Positions 51,411-60,230 of a stretch of DNA of 64,000 nucleotides are shown here, in pieces. The position numbers and the translations under genes are program-made. The stretch is from NCBI RefSeq assembly GCF_001428745.1, contig NZ_LMIO01000003.1, positions 186,001 through 250,000 of the forward strand. Reading direction: 5' to 3'. The notes under the pieces are model-generated. The model did no database searches. It was not told the origin of the DNA and was given only the letters and a program-made list of their open reading frames with translations. This DNA comes from Leifsonia sp. Root227 (GTDB lineage: Bacteria > Actinomycetota > Actinomycetes > Actinomycetales > Microbacteriaceae). The stretch's first letter is position 1, and every line of letters begins with the position of its first letter.

Positions 51411-53126
51411 TCATCGCAGCACCGTGGCTGTGCGGCGCTCCTGCACAGCTGCGCGGCGGTCACGGCTGCGGAGCGCGAGACCGCAGAACCCCGTACCGAG
51501 AGAGAGTGCGGCGCCACCGGCGGAGACGAGCGGAATCAGCGCTGTCGTGTCCGAGCCCGTGCTGGCCAGTTCCGGCTGGCGCAGAGCGGCAGGCTCGATC
51601 CTCTGCTGCTCGGGTGCCGGCGCGTCTGGCACGGCGGGAACCTCGGGCTCTGCAGGCGTCTCGGGCTCTGCAGGCTTCTCGGGCTCTGCAGGCTTCTCGG
51701 GCTCTGCAGGCTTCTCGGGCTCTGCAGGCTTCTCCGGCTCCGCTGGCTTCTCCGGTTCCGCTGGCTTCTCCGGTTCCTCAGGCTTCTCCGGTTCCTCTGG
51801 GTCGTGGGGCTCTTCGGGAATCTCCGGCACCTCAGGCGCGTCGATGCGGGTGATCTCCGACGCCACTCCGAAGGCCGACCGCCACGGCCGCAAGCGGCTG
51901 CCGCCCTCCGCGGCCGGAGTGTCCTCAGGCGCGATCGTCTCGACCCAGACGTAGTGACCTGCGGCGGTCAGCTCGCACTCCGGCGTCTCGTACGCCCCCG
52001 TCCCTGCGACTACGAGCTCGACCTCGCACGCCGTCGGCGCGTCGGTCGGCGCATCCTCCGCCTCGACGATCGGATCTGCGAACGGGCCGAGAAGGCGGCT
52101 TCTGATCGTCGCGCGGACAGGGGCGAGTCCGTCCGGCGACAGCCACACGCCCCAGGTGGGCAGCAGCCCGTCTTCCTGTCGCACGCCGACCGTGAGGTGG
52201 TCGGAGATCCTCGCGCCAGGCTCTGCGACGGCGGAGCTCGTCACGGTCGACACCGTCGGTTGAAACGGGAGGGGAGATACGCCCGTCACCCCGGCCTCCG
52301 CCCGCGCCTCAGCGTCGGCCGGCACGGCGACGAGAAGCGCCTGCGCATCCCCGCGCGGGATCGCGACGGTCAGCCGATCGCCGTATGGGAGGCCGACGAA
52401 GCCGGCGTCCACCGCGACCGTCACGCTCGCGTCCACGCCGCTCGGCACGATGGGGATGTCGACGCCGTTCTGGATGTCCGCCGTCGTCGACCCGTCCTCG
52501 AAGGTCGCGCCGACGAGCGTCGCTTTTCCCCAGTGCTTCCTCGGGGGAAGGACCTCGGCTCCTCCGAGGCGGTCGACCGTCAGCTCGACCCTGACCCGGC
52601 CATCGCCGTCGTCGCCGAGCTCGGCGATGGCCGACGCTGTGACCGATCGTGAGCCGAGCGTTCCGGCGTCGGCGACCATCGAGTGCGCCCAGCCGAGCAC
52701 GGTCGCCGCATCCGCCCCCGCTCGTGCCGCGTACGACGCGGCCGTCGCTCCGTCGAGCCCTGCGACCATCCACGTGGCCAGCTGGCCTGCCGCTGCCGTT
52801 CCTCTGTCGGCGGTGCCGGCCCACGAGCGCGAGATGAACGCGAGCTTCGCCGCCTGTTCCTGGGTGTACCAGTCGAGAGACGAGCCGGCGACGAGGTCGA
52901 CCTCGTGGCCGGTCGGACTCTGCTTGCCTGGCTGGAGGCAGAAGCCGTGCGACCCGTCGTCGAGCGCGTACGTGCCGAGCCACCAGCCGTCGCCGGAGAG
53001 GTAGCCGGGACCGTGGCCGACGGCGGAGAGGGCGTGCGCTCCCGTGGCGAGGTGGATGGCCGAGAAGAAGAACAGCAGGCCGGCCACGGCGAACGATGTG
53101 ATGAGAGTGGTTATTCGGTGTGTCAT
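51411..53126 (-). CDS. Sortase-anchored surface protein with a thioester (TQXA-like) domain
   Basis: Exported surface protein of 571 residues from ATG 53126 (MTHRITTLITSFAVAGLLFF). A signal peptide covers about 1-32 (cleavage near AHA-LS). The N-terminal domain has C63 in HGFCLQPGKQSPTG and Q115 in AAGQLATWMVAG, matching the Cys-Gln pair and the TQxAxW-type motif of Gram-positive thioester adhesin domains, which bind host or surface amines covalently. Beta-rich domains follow (about 140-420), then an EPEKPA-repeat stalk and the sorting signal LASTG (520-524) with a hydrophobic stretch and basic tail (RSRDRR). LAxTG suggests a class E sortase, not found in this window. The frame extends to 53246 without support. 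Confidence 0.85.
   Translation of the reverse strand: MTHRITTLITSFAVAGLLFFFSAIHLATGAHALSAVGHGPGYLSGDGWWLGTYALDDGSHGFCLQPGKQSPTGHEVDLVAGSSLDWYTQEQAAKLAFISRSWAGTADRGTAAAGQLATWMVAGLDGATAASYAARAGADAATVLGWAHSMVADAGTLGSRSVTASAIAELGDDGDGRVRVELTVDRLGGAEVLPPRKHWGKATLVGATFEDGSTTADIQNGVDIPIVPSGVDASVTVAVDAGFVGLPYGDRLTVAIPRGDAQALLVAVPADAEARAEAGVTGVSPLPFQPTVSTVTSSAVAEPGARISDHLTVGVRQEDGLLPTWGVWLSPDGLAPVRATIRSRLLGPFADPIVEAEDAPTDAPTACEVELVVAGTGAYETPECELTAAGHYVWVETIAPEDTPAAEGGSRLRPWRSAFGVASEITRIDAPEVPEIPEEPHDPEEPEKPEEPEKPAEPEKPAEPEKPAEPEKPAEPEKPAEPEKPAEPETPAEPEVPAVPDAPAPEQQRIEPAALRQPELASTGSDTTALIPLVSAGGAALSLGTGFCGLALRSRDRRAAVQERRTATVLR
51655..51798 (-). repeat. 18-bp tandem repeat coding for EPEKPA
   Basis: Eight consecutive 18-base units beginning at 51655. 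The second to fourth (51673-51726) are identical, and the others differ by synonymous or single changes. They encode the Pro/Glu/Lys wall-spanning stalk of the surface protein. Slippage could vary stalk length. Confidence 0.9.
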
Positions 53127-53388
53127 GGCATCCACCGTCGTCGGTCGCGAGGCGGCTGTGGGGGCGGCGGCGAAAGCTGTGGAGAAGGGGCAGTGACCGC
53201 TCAGCTGTGGAGGGAGCATCCACGATCCCTGTGGATTTCGCAGCACGTTTCGCGGGCGTTCAGCAGGACGCGCTAGAGTTCTTTCTGGCGAAATTTATCT
53301 CGGCGTCGAGCTATTCTCCCGCCGAACTGCCTAGGAGAAATCGGCCGGCAGCGCCACGAGCGCGCCGGAACCAGCGGATTGGATAACC

Positions 53389-54552
53389 GTGGATCTATAC
53401 GAGTATCAGGCCAGAGACCTGTTTGAGCAGTACGGTGTCCCGGTCCTTCCGGGCATCGTCGCGGACACACCGGAGGAGGTGCGCGCAGCGGCGGAGAAGC
53501 TCGGTGGAGTGGTCGTCGTCAAGGCGCAGGTCAAGGTCGGTGGTCGTGGCAAGGCCGGCGGCGTCAAGGTCGCCAAGAACCCCGACGAGGCGGAGGAAGC
53601 GGCCAAGGCCATCCTCGGGCTCGACATCAAGGGCCACGTCGTCCGTCGCGTGATGGTCGCCGGTGGCGCCCGCATCGCCAAGGAGTTCTACTTCTCGGTC
53701 CTGCTCGACAGGGCCAACCGCTCCTACCTGTCGCTGACCAGCGTCGAGGGCGGCATGGAGATCGAGCAGCTCGCCGTCGAGAAGCCGGAGGCGCTCGCGC
53801 GCATCGAGGTCGACCCGATCGCGGGCATCGACGCAGCCAAGGCGGCGGAGATCGCTAAGGCAGCCGGATTCCCGGAGGAGCTCGCAGGCAAGGTCGCGGA
53901 CGTCTTCGTGAAGCTGTACGAGGTCTACAAGGGTGAGGACGCGACGCTCGTCGAGGTCAACCCGCTCGTGCTCACCGAGGAGGGCGACATCATCGCCCTC
54001 GACGGCAAGGTCACGCTCGACGAGAACGCCGGGTTCCGTCACCCGAACCACGAGGCACTCGAAGACAAGGCAGCTGCCGACCCGCTCGAGGCGAAGGCCA
54101 AGGCGAGCGACCTCAACTACGTGAAGCTCGACGGAGAGGTCGGCATCATCGGAAACGGCGCTGGACTCGTCATGAGCACCCTCGACGTCGTGGCGTACGC
54201 CGGCGAGAAGCACAAGGGCGTCAAGCCCGCGAACTTCCTCGACATCGGAGGCGGAGCATCCGCGGCGGTCATGGCCGCCGGTCTGGACGTCATCCTGAAC
54301 GACCCGCAGGTCAAGAGCGTGTTCGTGAACGTGTTCGGCGGCATCACCGCCTGCGACGCGGTCGCCAACGGCATCGTCAAGGCGCTCGAGATCCTCGGCG
54401 ACGAGGCGAACAAGCCGCTCGTCGTCCGTCTCGACGGCAACAACGTCGACGAGGGTCGCCGCATCCTCACCGAAGCCGCTCACCCGCTGGTGACGCTGGC
54501 TCTCACCATGGACGAAGGCGCCGACAAGGCTGCCGAACTGGCTGCGAAGTAA
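53389..54552 (+). CDS. sucC: Succinyl-CoA synthetase (ADP-forming) beta subunit
   Basis: Nucleotide-binding subunit of the TCA-cycle enzyme converting succinyl-CoA to succinate with ATP synthesis. 387 residues from GTG 53389 ([20 protein letters not shown]). ATP-grasp features: [59 protein letters not shown]; the CoA-ligase domain has [14 protein letters not shown] and [20 protein letters not shown] ribosome binding site is weak (GGAT). The 262 bases upstream hold TAGAGT at 53274-53279 and other AT-rich patches; the promoter is not certain. sucD follows after 14 bases. The window has no other TCA gene. Confidence 0.97.
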   Translation: MDLYEYQARDLFEQYGVPVLPGIVADTPEEVRAAAEKLGGVVVVKAQVKVGGRGKAGGVKVAKNPDEAEEAAKAILGLDIKGHVVRRVMVAGGARIAKEFYFSVLLDRANRSYLSLTSVEGGMEIEQLAVEKPEALARIEVDPIAGIDAAKAAEIAKAAGFPEELAGKVADVFVKLYEVYKGEDATLVEVNPLVLTEEGDIIALDGKVTLDENAGFRHPNHEALEDKAAADPLEAKAKASDLNYVKLDGEVGIIGNGAGLVMSTLDVVAYAGEKHKGVKPANFLDIGGGASAAVMAAGLDVILNDPQVKSVFVNVFGGITACDAVANGIVKALEILGDEANKPLVVRLDGNNVDEGRRILTEAAHPLVTLALTMDEGADKAAELAAK

Positions 54553-54566
54553 GGGCGCGACGAACA

Positions 54567-55454
54567 ATGTCTATCTTCCTCAACAAGGATTCCAAGGTCA
54601 TCGTGCAGGGCATCACCGGCGGTGAGGGCACCAAGCACACCGCCCTCATGCTGAAGGCCGGCACCCAGGTCGTCGGCGGCGTGAACGCTCGCAAGGCCGG
54701 AACGACGGTCACCCACGGCGAAGTCGAGCTCCCCGTCTTCGGAACGGTCGCAGAGGCCATCGAGAAGACCGGCGCCGACGTGTCGATCGCGTTCGTGCCC
54801 CCCGCGTTCACCAAGGATGCGGTCATCGAGGCCATCGACGCCGAGATCCCGCTGCTCGTCATCATCACCGAGGGCGTGCCCGTGCAGGACTCTGCCGAGT
54901 TCTGGGCGTACGCGCAGGAGAAGGGCAACAAGACCCGCATCATCGGGCCGAACTGCCCCGGCATCATCACGCCAGGGGAGTCGCTCGTCGGCATCACCCC
55001 GGCGAACATCACCGGCAAGGGCCCGATCGGACTCGTCTCGAAGTCCGGAACGCTCACCTACCAGATGATGTACGAGCTCCGCGACCTCGGCTTCTCGACC
55101 GCCATCGGCATCGGAGGCGACCCCATCATCGGCACCACGCACATCGACGCGCTCGCCGCGTTCGAGGCCGACCCTGAGACGAAGGCGATCGTCATGATCG
55201 GCGAGATCGGCGGAGACGCCGAGGAGCGTGCCGCCGACTTCATCAAGGCGAACGTGACCAAGCCCGTCGTCGGCTACGTCGCAGGCTTCACCGCTCCGGA
55301 GGGCAAGACCATGGGCCACGCCGGCGCCATCGTCTCCGGCTCGGCCGGCACGGCCCAGGCGAAGAAGGAGGCCCTCGAGGCCGCAGGCGTCAAGGTCGGC
55401 AAGACGCCGTCCGAGACAGCTGCCCTGCTCCGCGAGGTCTACGCGGCGCTGTAA
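54567..55454 (+). CDS. sucD: Succinyl-CoA synthetase alpha subunit
   Basis: Catalytic phospho-histidine subunit partnering SucC. 295 residues from ATG 54567. CoA-binding Rossmann domain: [40 protein letters not shown]; the ligase domain has [20 protein letters not shown] and [20 protein letters not shown]. The phosphorylated histidine is in [20 protein letters not shown], about residue 253. Cotranscribed with sucC. A 17-bp hairpin with a T-run follows 28 bases after the stop and should end the operon. Confidence 0.98.
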   Translation: MSIFLNKDSKVIVQGITGGEGTKHTALMLKAGTQVVGGVNARKAGTTVTHGEVELPVFGTVAEAIEKTGADVSIAFVPPAFTKDAVIEAIDAEIPLLVIITEGVPVQDSAEFWAYAQEKGNKTRIIGPNCPGIITPGESLVGITPANITGKGPIGLVSKSGTLTYQMMYELRDLGFSTAIGIGGDPIIGTTHIDALAAFEADPETKAIVMIGEIGGDAEERAADFIKANVTKPVVGYVAGFTAPEGKTMGHAGAIVSGSAGTAQAKKEALEAAGVKVGKTPSETAALLREVYAAL

Positions 55455-55482
55455 GACACCCGAGGGAGCGTATCCCTCCACA

Positions 55483-55520
55483 GAAAGGGACCCCGTGGAC
55501 TTCTCCACGGGGTCCCTTTC
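55483..55520 (+). terminator. Terminator of sucCD
   Basis: GAAAGGGACCCCGTGGA 55483-55499 pairs perfectly with 55504-55520 around CTTC and is followed by TTTT, a classical intrinsic terminator. Confidence 0.92.
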
Positions 55521-55582
55521 TTTTCCGTCGTGCCTGGCACCCGAGCGCTACAGTGAGCAGCATCGGGAAAAGGGGGAGCGAC

Positions 55583-56986
55583 ATGGCGCGCATCACCAAC
55601 AGCGAGCTGCTGCAGCGCATCGCGCAGCTCGAGAGCGAGAACGCCACGCTGCGGGAAGCGATCGACAACGGGCCGACGCAGCCTCTCCCACCGGTCGACG
55701 GCACGACCGCAGCGACCGCGGCAGCGCCACGGAAGCACACGCGGAGCTGGGCGTGGACGCTGCTCGCCACCGTGCTCATCCTGATCGGCGCGCTGCTCGC
55801 CCCCGTCTCGGTCATCGCCTCCTGGGCGAAGGTGCAGCTCACGGACACGGACGCGTTCGTCGCCGCATACGCCCCGCTGGCGAAAGACCCAGGAGTGCAG
55901 TCGTTCATCACCAGCGAGACGATGGATGTGATCCAGCAGAATGTCGACGTGCCTGCCATCACGTCCCAGGTGGTCGACGGCATCACGTCGCTCGGCACCG
56001 GTCCGGCGGCGACGAGGGCGCTCGAAGCATTGAAAGGACCGGCCGCTCAGGGCATCATCTCGTTGATGCGGTCGACCGTGGACGGGTTCGTCCGGTCTGA
56101 CGCGTTCGCGCAGGTTTGGCAGGAGGCGCTGCGGACCAGCCACGCCCAGCTCGTGGCGACGATGCAGAACGACCCGAAGGCGGCGATCGCGGTCGGCTCC
56201 GACGGTTCAGTGGGGGTTCAGCTCGGCCCGATCATCGACAGGGTGAAAGAGATCCTGGTGAAGCAGGGTCTCACGTTCGCGTCGCAGATCCCGTCCGTGG
56301 ACCGCACGATCACGATCGCGCAGAACTCCTCGCTCCCCACCATCCAGTTGTTCTACGGGGTGGCCGTCGCGGCGGGAGCATGGCTGCCGTGGGTGGCGCT
56401 GCTGTTCCTCGCGGCCGGTGTGGTCGTCGCCCGTCGTCGCGGCCTTGCCCTTGTCTGGGCCGCTGTCGCGCTCGCCATCTCCATGGTGATCATCGTTGCC
56501 GGAATCGCCATCGGACGACTGGTGTTCGTCGGCTCGGTGTCGCCGTCGCTGATCCCCGCTGGGGTGGCACGAACAGTGTTCGACACGCTCACGACGGCGA
56601 TGAAGGACACCGGTGTCGCCGTGCTCGTGCTGGCGATCGTGGTGGCAGTGGTCGCGTGGTACTCGGGGCCGTTCGGCGTTCCGAGAAAGCTGCGCGGCTT
56701 CTTCGGATCGGGGGTCGCCTGGGTGCGAGAGGCTGCGGAACGGCACGGCATCACGACGGGCCGCACCGGGGAGTGGATCTACGCTCAGCGCGCTCTGCTC
56801 CGCGCGGCCGTCGCGGTGATCGCGGCCGCCATCGTCCTCTTCGTCCGGCCGCTGACACCGGGGCTGATCATCTGGACTCTGGTGATCGCCGCCGTGGTGG
56901 TCGCCATCCTCGAACTGGTGCAGCGGCCGGTCATCACAGTGCCGGAGACGGCGGACGACGAGACGCCGATCATGACCGTCTCCTGA
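55583..56986 (+). CDS. Uncharacterised membrane protein with N-terminal coiled coil
   Basis: Protein of 467 residues from ATG 55583, with AGGGGGAG 7 bases upstream; the longer frame from 55553 would swallow that site. Residues 5-29 form a leucine-zipper-like coiled coil (NSELLQRIAQLESENATLRE). A Pro/Thr linker and a transmembrane helix (WTLLATVLILIGALLAPVSV, about 58-77) follow, then an extracytoplasmic domain to about 255 with VQLTDTDAFVAAYAPLAKDP, a motif seen in other actinobacterial membrane proteins. Five or so helices end the protein. Function unknown. In Mycobacterium the stretch between sucCD and purN also holds uncharacterised and cell-division membrane genes, so an envelope role is plausible. 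Confidence 0.8.
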   Translation: MARITNSELLQRIAQLESENATLREAIDNGPTQPLPPVDGTTAATAAAPRKHTRSWAWTLLATVLILIGALLAPVSVIASWAKVQLTDTDAFVAAYAPLAKDPGVQSFITSETMDVIQQNVDVPAITSQVVDGITSLGTGPAATRALEALKGPAAQGIISLMRSTVDGFVRSDAFAQVWQEALRTSHAQLVATMQNDPKAAIAVGSDGSVGVQLGPIIDRVKEILVKQGLTFASQIPSVDRTITIAQNSSLPTIQLFYGVAVAAGAWLPWVALLFLAAGVVVARRRGLALVWAAVALAISMVIIVAGIAIGRLVFVGSVSPSLIPAGVARTVFDTLTTAMKDTGVAVLVLAIVVAVVAWYSGPFGVPRKLRGFFGSGVAWVREAAERHGITTGRTGEWIYAQRALLRAAVAVIAAAIVLFVRPLTPGLIIWTLVIAAVVVAILELVQRPVITVPETADDETPIMTVS

Positions 56987-57041
56987 GCGCCGAAGTGTCG
57001 GCGGGGCGCCGCCGTGCCCGACCGGTAGGCTCCATTCGGTC

Positions 57042-58286
57042 ATGAATCGCACAACCGTCGCCCTGCTCGCCGCGCTGGAGGCGGCCATCATCGTCGCGAT
57101 CGGTCTCGCGATCACTCTCGTGCCCCTCACGATCCTCTGGGCAGCCCAGTACCATCTCGCGGCCGACTGGTTCAGCTTCTGGCGCGCGTCGGCCGACATC
57201 TGGCTCGTCGGACACGGCGTCAACCTCACGGTATCGCTCGACGCGCAGACCGCTGCGACCCTCGGGCTCCCCGGTGCCGCCATCCCTTTTCAGGTGACGA
57301 TCGCCGCCCTGGGGTTCGCCGTCCTCACCGCCGGGCTCGGGATGCGCACGGGGCTCCGCGCGTCGGAGACGCCGTACCGCGCGACCGGCGCCGTCAGCGC
57401 GATCGTCGCGTTCGCTGCGCTCGCGACGATCGTGACGTTCACCGCCGGAAGCGCGCCCGTGCATCCATCGGTCTGGCAGGGCATCCTGCTCCCGCCGTTC
57501 GTCTATGCGGTCGGGGTCGCCATCGGGTTCGGCTTCGCAGCGCTGCGCGCAGAGCGGGCGGACGCCCAGGACCGCGGAGCGCGGACAGGAAGCGACGGCC
57601 GGCTGGATGCGCTCACCGGCTGGGTCACCCGCATCCCGCCGATGGTCAGGGATGCGGCAGCCACCGCATTCCGCGCCGGCTCCGGTTCGGCCGCCATCGT
57701 GGTCGCCGGCGCGGCACTGGTGCTCACGGTCCTCATCTTCGGCAACTACGGCGGCATCATCAGCCTCTACGAGCAGCTCCAGGCCGGTGCCCTCGGCGGC
57801 GCGGCGCTCACCATCGGGCAGCTCGCGTTCCTCCCCAATCTGGTGATCTGGCTGGCCTCGTGGATGGTCGGGCCCGGCTTCGCGATCGGCACAGGATCGT
57901 CGGTGAGCCCGATCGGCACGGAGCTCGGGCCACTGCCGGGGCTGCCGCTGTTCGGGGTGATCCCCGCAGGCGGATTCTCCTTCGGCCTGGTCGGCATCCT
58001 GGTGCCGCTCGTCGCCGGGTTCCTCGCCGCGGCGCTGCTCCGTTCGCGGGCGGCCAGGCTGCGTGACCTGCACGGGACATCCGGACTCTTGGTCGCCGCT
58101 CTCGGCATCGGTATCGTTGCGGGCATCGAACTGGGCCTTCTGGCCTGGTGGTCGTCCGGAGCCCTCGGCCCAGGACGGTTGCACGACGTCGGCCCGAATC
58201 CGTGGCTGGTGGGCTCGATCGCGGCGGCGGAGGTCGCTGTCGCGGCGGTCATCGGACTGTTGGCGGGAGGTCGGGCGAGGAGATGA
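57042..58286 (+). CDS. DUF6350/PerM-like integral membrane protein
   Basis: Membrane protein of 414 residues from ATG 57042, TAGGCT lying 10 bases upstream. Eight to ten helices; the first is LLAALEAAIIVAIGLAITLV. WRASADIWLVGHGVNLTV near residue 47-64 and the long hydrophilic ADAQDRGARTGSDGRLDAL loop fit the actinobacterial DUF6350 family. The family includes mycobacterial PerM (Rv0955), implicated in cell division, which also lies between sucCD and purN. That synteny supports the assignment; direct function here is inferred. The stop overlaps the ThrE-like gene start (ATGA). Confidence 0.83.
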   Translation: MNRTTVALLAALEAAIIVAIGLAITLVPLTILWAAQYHLAADWFSFWRASADIWLVGHGVNLTVSLDAQTAATLGLPGAAIPFQVTIAALGFAVLTAGLGMRTGLRASETPYRATGAVSAIVAFAALATIVTFTAGSAPVHPSVWQGILLPPFVYAVGVAIGFGFAALRAERADAQDRGARTGSDGRLDALTGWVTRIPPMVRDAAATAFRAGSGSAAIVVAGAALVLTVLIFGNYGGIISLYEQLQAGALGGAALTIGQLAFLPNLVIWLASWMVGPGFAIGTGSSVSPIGTELGPLPGLPLFGVIPAGGFSFGLVGILVPLVAGFLAAALLRSRAARLRDLHGTSGLLVAALGIGIVAGIELGLLAWWSSGALGPGRLHDVGPNPWLVGSIAAAEVAVAAVIGLLAGGRARR

Positions 58287-59605
58287 GTCCCTGGCAGCCG
58301 TCGTTCCGCTTCCCGAAGCTGGAGCTCCACCGGCGTTCGGTGGAGGCGAAGCAGCTCGTGGAGAGCCCGTCGGCGCAGTTGCAGGAGTTCCTCGTCAAAC
58401 TGGGCAGCGCGCTCCTCTCCGTCGGAACGGCGGCGACGGACATCCAGCGCACGCTGAAACGCGTCGCCATCGCGCTCGGATCGCCGAACGCTGCACTCAT
58501 CGTCTTCCCGACCCTGATCTTCGTCGGGATGCCGGAGGAGAAGGAGACGCGGTTCGACGTCGCGGAGTCGCCGGGCGGCGAGGTGCGGTTCGACAGGGCG
58601 GCGCGCATCTACACGGTGGTCGATCACGCGCTCGCCGGAACGATCACCGCGACGCAGGGCATCGAAGCCATCGAGGCGATCACAGCGGCCAAGCCACGCT
58701 TCAACACGCTCGTGCGGGTGCTCGGGCACGGCCTCGCGGCAGCCGGCGTCGGCCTCGTCCTGCTCGGGGCCGAGCCGCTCAGCATGGTGTACGCCTTCGT
58801 CCTCGGCGTGCTGGTCGGCGTCGCCAAGCTGCTGGTCAGGCCCGGCACGTACGCGGCGATCCTGCTTCCTGTGATCACCGCGTTCGCGCTCGCGCTCATC
58901 GTCTTCGCCGCGGCCCGCACCGTCGTGGTCGCCGAGCCGCTGCAGGTGCTCGTGCCGCCGCTCGTCACCCTCTTGCCCGGCGCGGTGCTGACCACGGGCA
59001 TCCAGGAGCTGGCGGCCGGTGACATGGTGGCGGGTGCGAGCAGGCTGGTCTCCGGCATCGCGCAGCTCCTCTTCCTGTCGTTCGGGATCCTGGCGGCGTT
59101 GACGATCACGGGCGTTCCCGCATCCACTGCTCTGCTCACCACGCATCCGGCGCTCGGGGCGTTCCAGCCGTGGCTGGGGGTGCTGCTGTTCTCGCTCGGG
59201 ATCTTCCTCTACTACTGCGGCCCGCGGCGGTCGGTCTACTTCCTGACGCTCGTGCTGCTCGTCGCGTACGGAGCGCAGCTCATCGGCGCGGTGCTCATGG
59301 GCAGTGTGTTCAGCGGTTTCTTCGGAGCGTTCGCGCTCACGGTCGTCGCCTACCTCATCCAGTCGATCCGGGGTGCTCCGCCGGCGGTGGTGTGCTTCCT
59401 GCCCGCGTTCTGGCTGCTCGTTCCTGGTGCGACCGGCCTGATCGGGCTGACGCAGAGCGCATCCGGGGTCAACTTCGACGCGAACAGTTTCCCGACCATC
59501 GTCGGCTCGATCGTCGCGATCGCGCTCGGCGTCCTCGTCGGCACGGCGCTGTACCGGCAGATCTTCAGTGTCGCCCCCGCGCGCTGGGGGCTGCGGCTGG
59601 TCTGA
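58283..59605 (+). CDS. Threonine/serine exporter ThrE family protein
   Basis: Membrane protein of 440 residues from ATG 58283 (GAGGAG upstream), overlapping the PerM-like stop. The N-terminal cytoplasmic part (about 1-130) has FLVKLGSALLSVGTAATDIQ and RVAIALGSPNAALIVFPTLI, typical of the ThrE N-terminal domain (PF06738). Two five-helix halves follow, the second beginning near residue 290 (LGVLLFSLGIFLYYCGPRRS) and containing PPAVVCFLPAFWLLVPGATG. Homologues in Corynebacterium export threonine and serine. The frame extending back to 58148 is not coding. Confidence 0.9.
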   Translation: MSPWQPSFRFPKLELHRRSVEAKQLVESPSAQLQEFLVKLGSALLSVGTAATDIQRTLKRVAIALGSPNAALIVFPTLIFVGMPEEKETRFDVAESPGGEVRFDRAARIYTVVDHALAGTITATQGIEAIEAITAAKPRFNTLVRVLGHGLAAAGVGLVLLGAEPLSMVYAFVLGVLVGVAKLLVRPGTYAAILLPVITAFALALIVFAAARTVVVAEPLQVLVPPLVTLLPGAVLTTGIQELAAGDMVAGASRLVSGIAQLLFLSFGILAALTITGVPASTALLTTHPALGAFQPWLGVLLFSLGIFLYYCGPRRSVYFLTLVLLVAYGAQLIGAVLMGSVFSGFFGAFALTVVAYLIQSIRGAPPAVVCFLPAFWLLVPGATGLIGLTQSASGVNFDANSFPTIVGSIVAIALGVLVGTALYRQIFSVAPARWGLRLV

Positions 59606-59624
59606 ACCCGCTGCGACGCGCCGC

Positions 59625-59630
59625 TAGGCT
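59625..59630 (+). promoter_or_regulatory. -10 hexamer of a putative leaderless purN promoter
   Basis: TAGGCT ends 6 bases before the GTG at 59637. Only a poor GG-rich sequence lies between. Confidence 0.5.
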
Positions 59631-59636
59631 GGTGGC

Positions 59637-60230
59637 GTGCTCTCGATTGTGGTGCTGATCTCCGGCGGCGGGTCCAACCTGCGCGCCCTTCTCGAAGCGT
59701 CGCAGGATGCGGAATTCCCCGCACGGGTCGTCGCGGTCGGAGCGGATCGCGACGCAGACGGCCTCGCTCACGCGGAGGAGTTCGGCATCCCGTCGTTCAC
59801 CGTCCCGTTCTCGTCGTTCGACGACAGGGACGAGTGGGGCGACGAACTGCTCGGGCAGATCGAGCAGTGGCAGCCGGACCTCGTGATCCTGTCCGGCTTC
59901 ATGCGACTGGTTCCGCCGCGTGTGGTCGCGGCATTCTCGCCCAACCTGATCAACACCCACCCCGCGTATCTGCCCGAGTTCCCAGGGGCGCACGGGGTGC
60001 GGGATGCGCTGGCCGCCGGGGTGACCCAGACCGGTGCGAGCCTCATCGTGGTCGACAACGGAGTCGACGCAGGACCGATCATCAGCCAGGAGCGCGTGCC
60101 TGTGCATCCGGACGACACCGAGGCCGCCCTGCACGAGCGCATCAAACCTGTGGAGCGACGGCTGCTCATCGACGCCGTCCTCGACATCGCCAACGGACAC
60201 ATCGACCTCAAGGAGCTTGCCAGAGCATGA
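59637..60230 (+). CDS. purN: Phosphoribosylglycinamide formyltransferase
   Basis: Third step of de novo purine synthesis, formyl transfer from 10-formyl-THF to GAR. 197 residues from GTG 59637. N-terminal phosphate-binding [20 protein letters not shown]; catalytic region [20 protein letters not shown] with the asparagine and histidine; the catalytic aspartate in [14 protein letters not shown]. The stop overlaps the purH ATG (ATGA at 60227-60230), the usual actinobacterial purN-purH pairing. Confidence 0.95.
   Translation: MLSIVVLISGGGSNLRALLEASQDAEFPARVVAVGADRDADGLAHAEEFGIPSFTVPFSSFDDRDEWGDELLGQIEQWQPDLVILSGFMRLVPPRVVAAFSPNLINTHPAYLPEFPGAHGVRDALAAGVTQTGASLIVVDNGVDAGPIISQERVPVHPDDTEAALHERIKPVERRLLIDAVLDIANGHIDLKELARA

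Noticed and set aside
51655..51798. Possible CRISPR array
   Set aside because: The units are contiguous 18-bp repeats without spacers and encode the EPEKPA stalk in frame.
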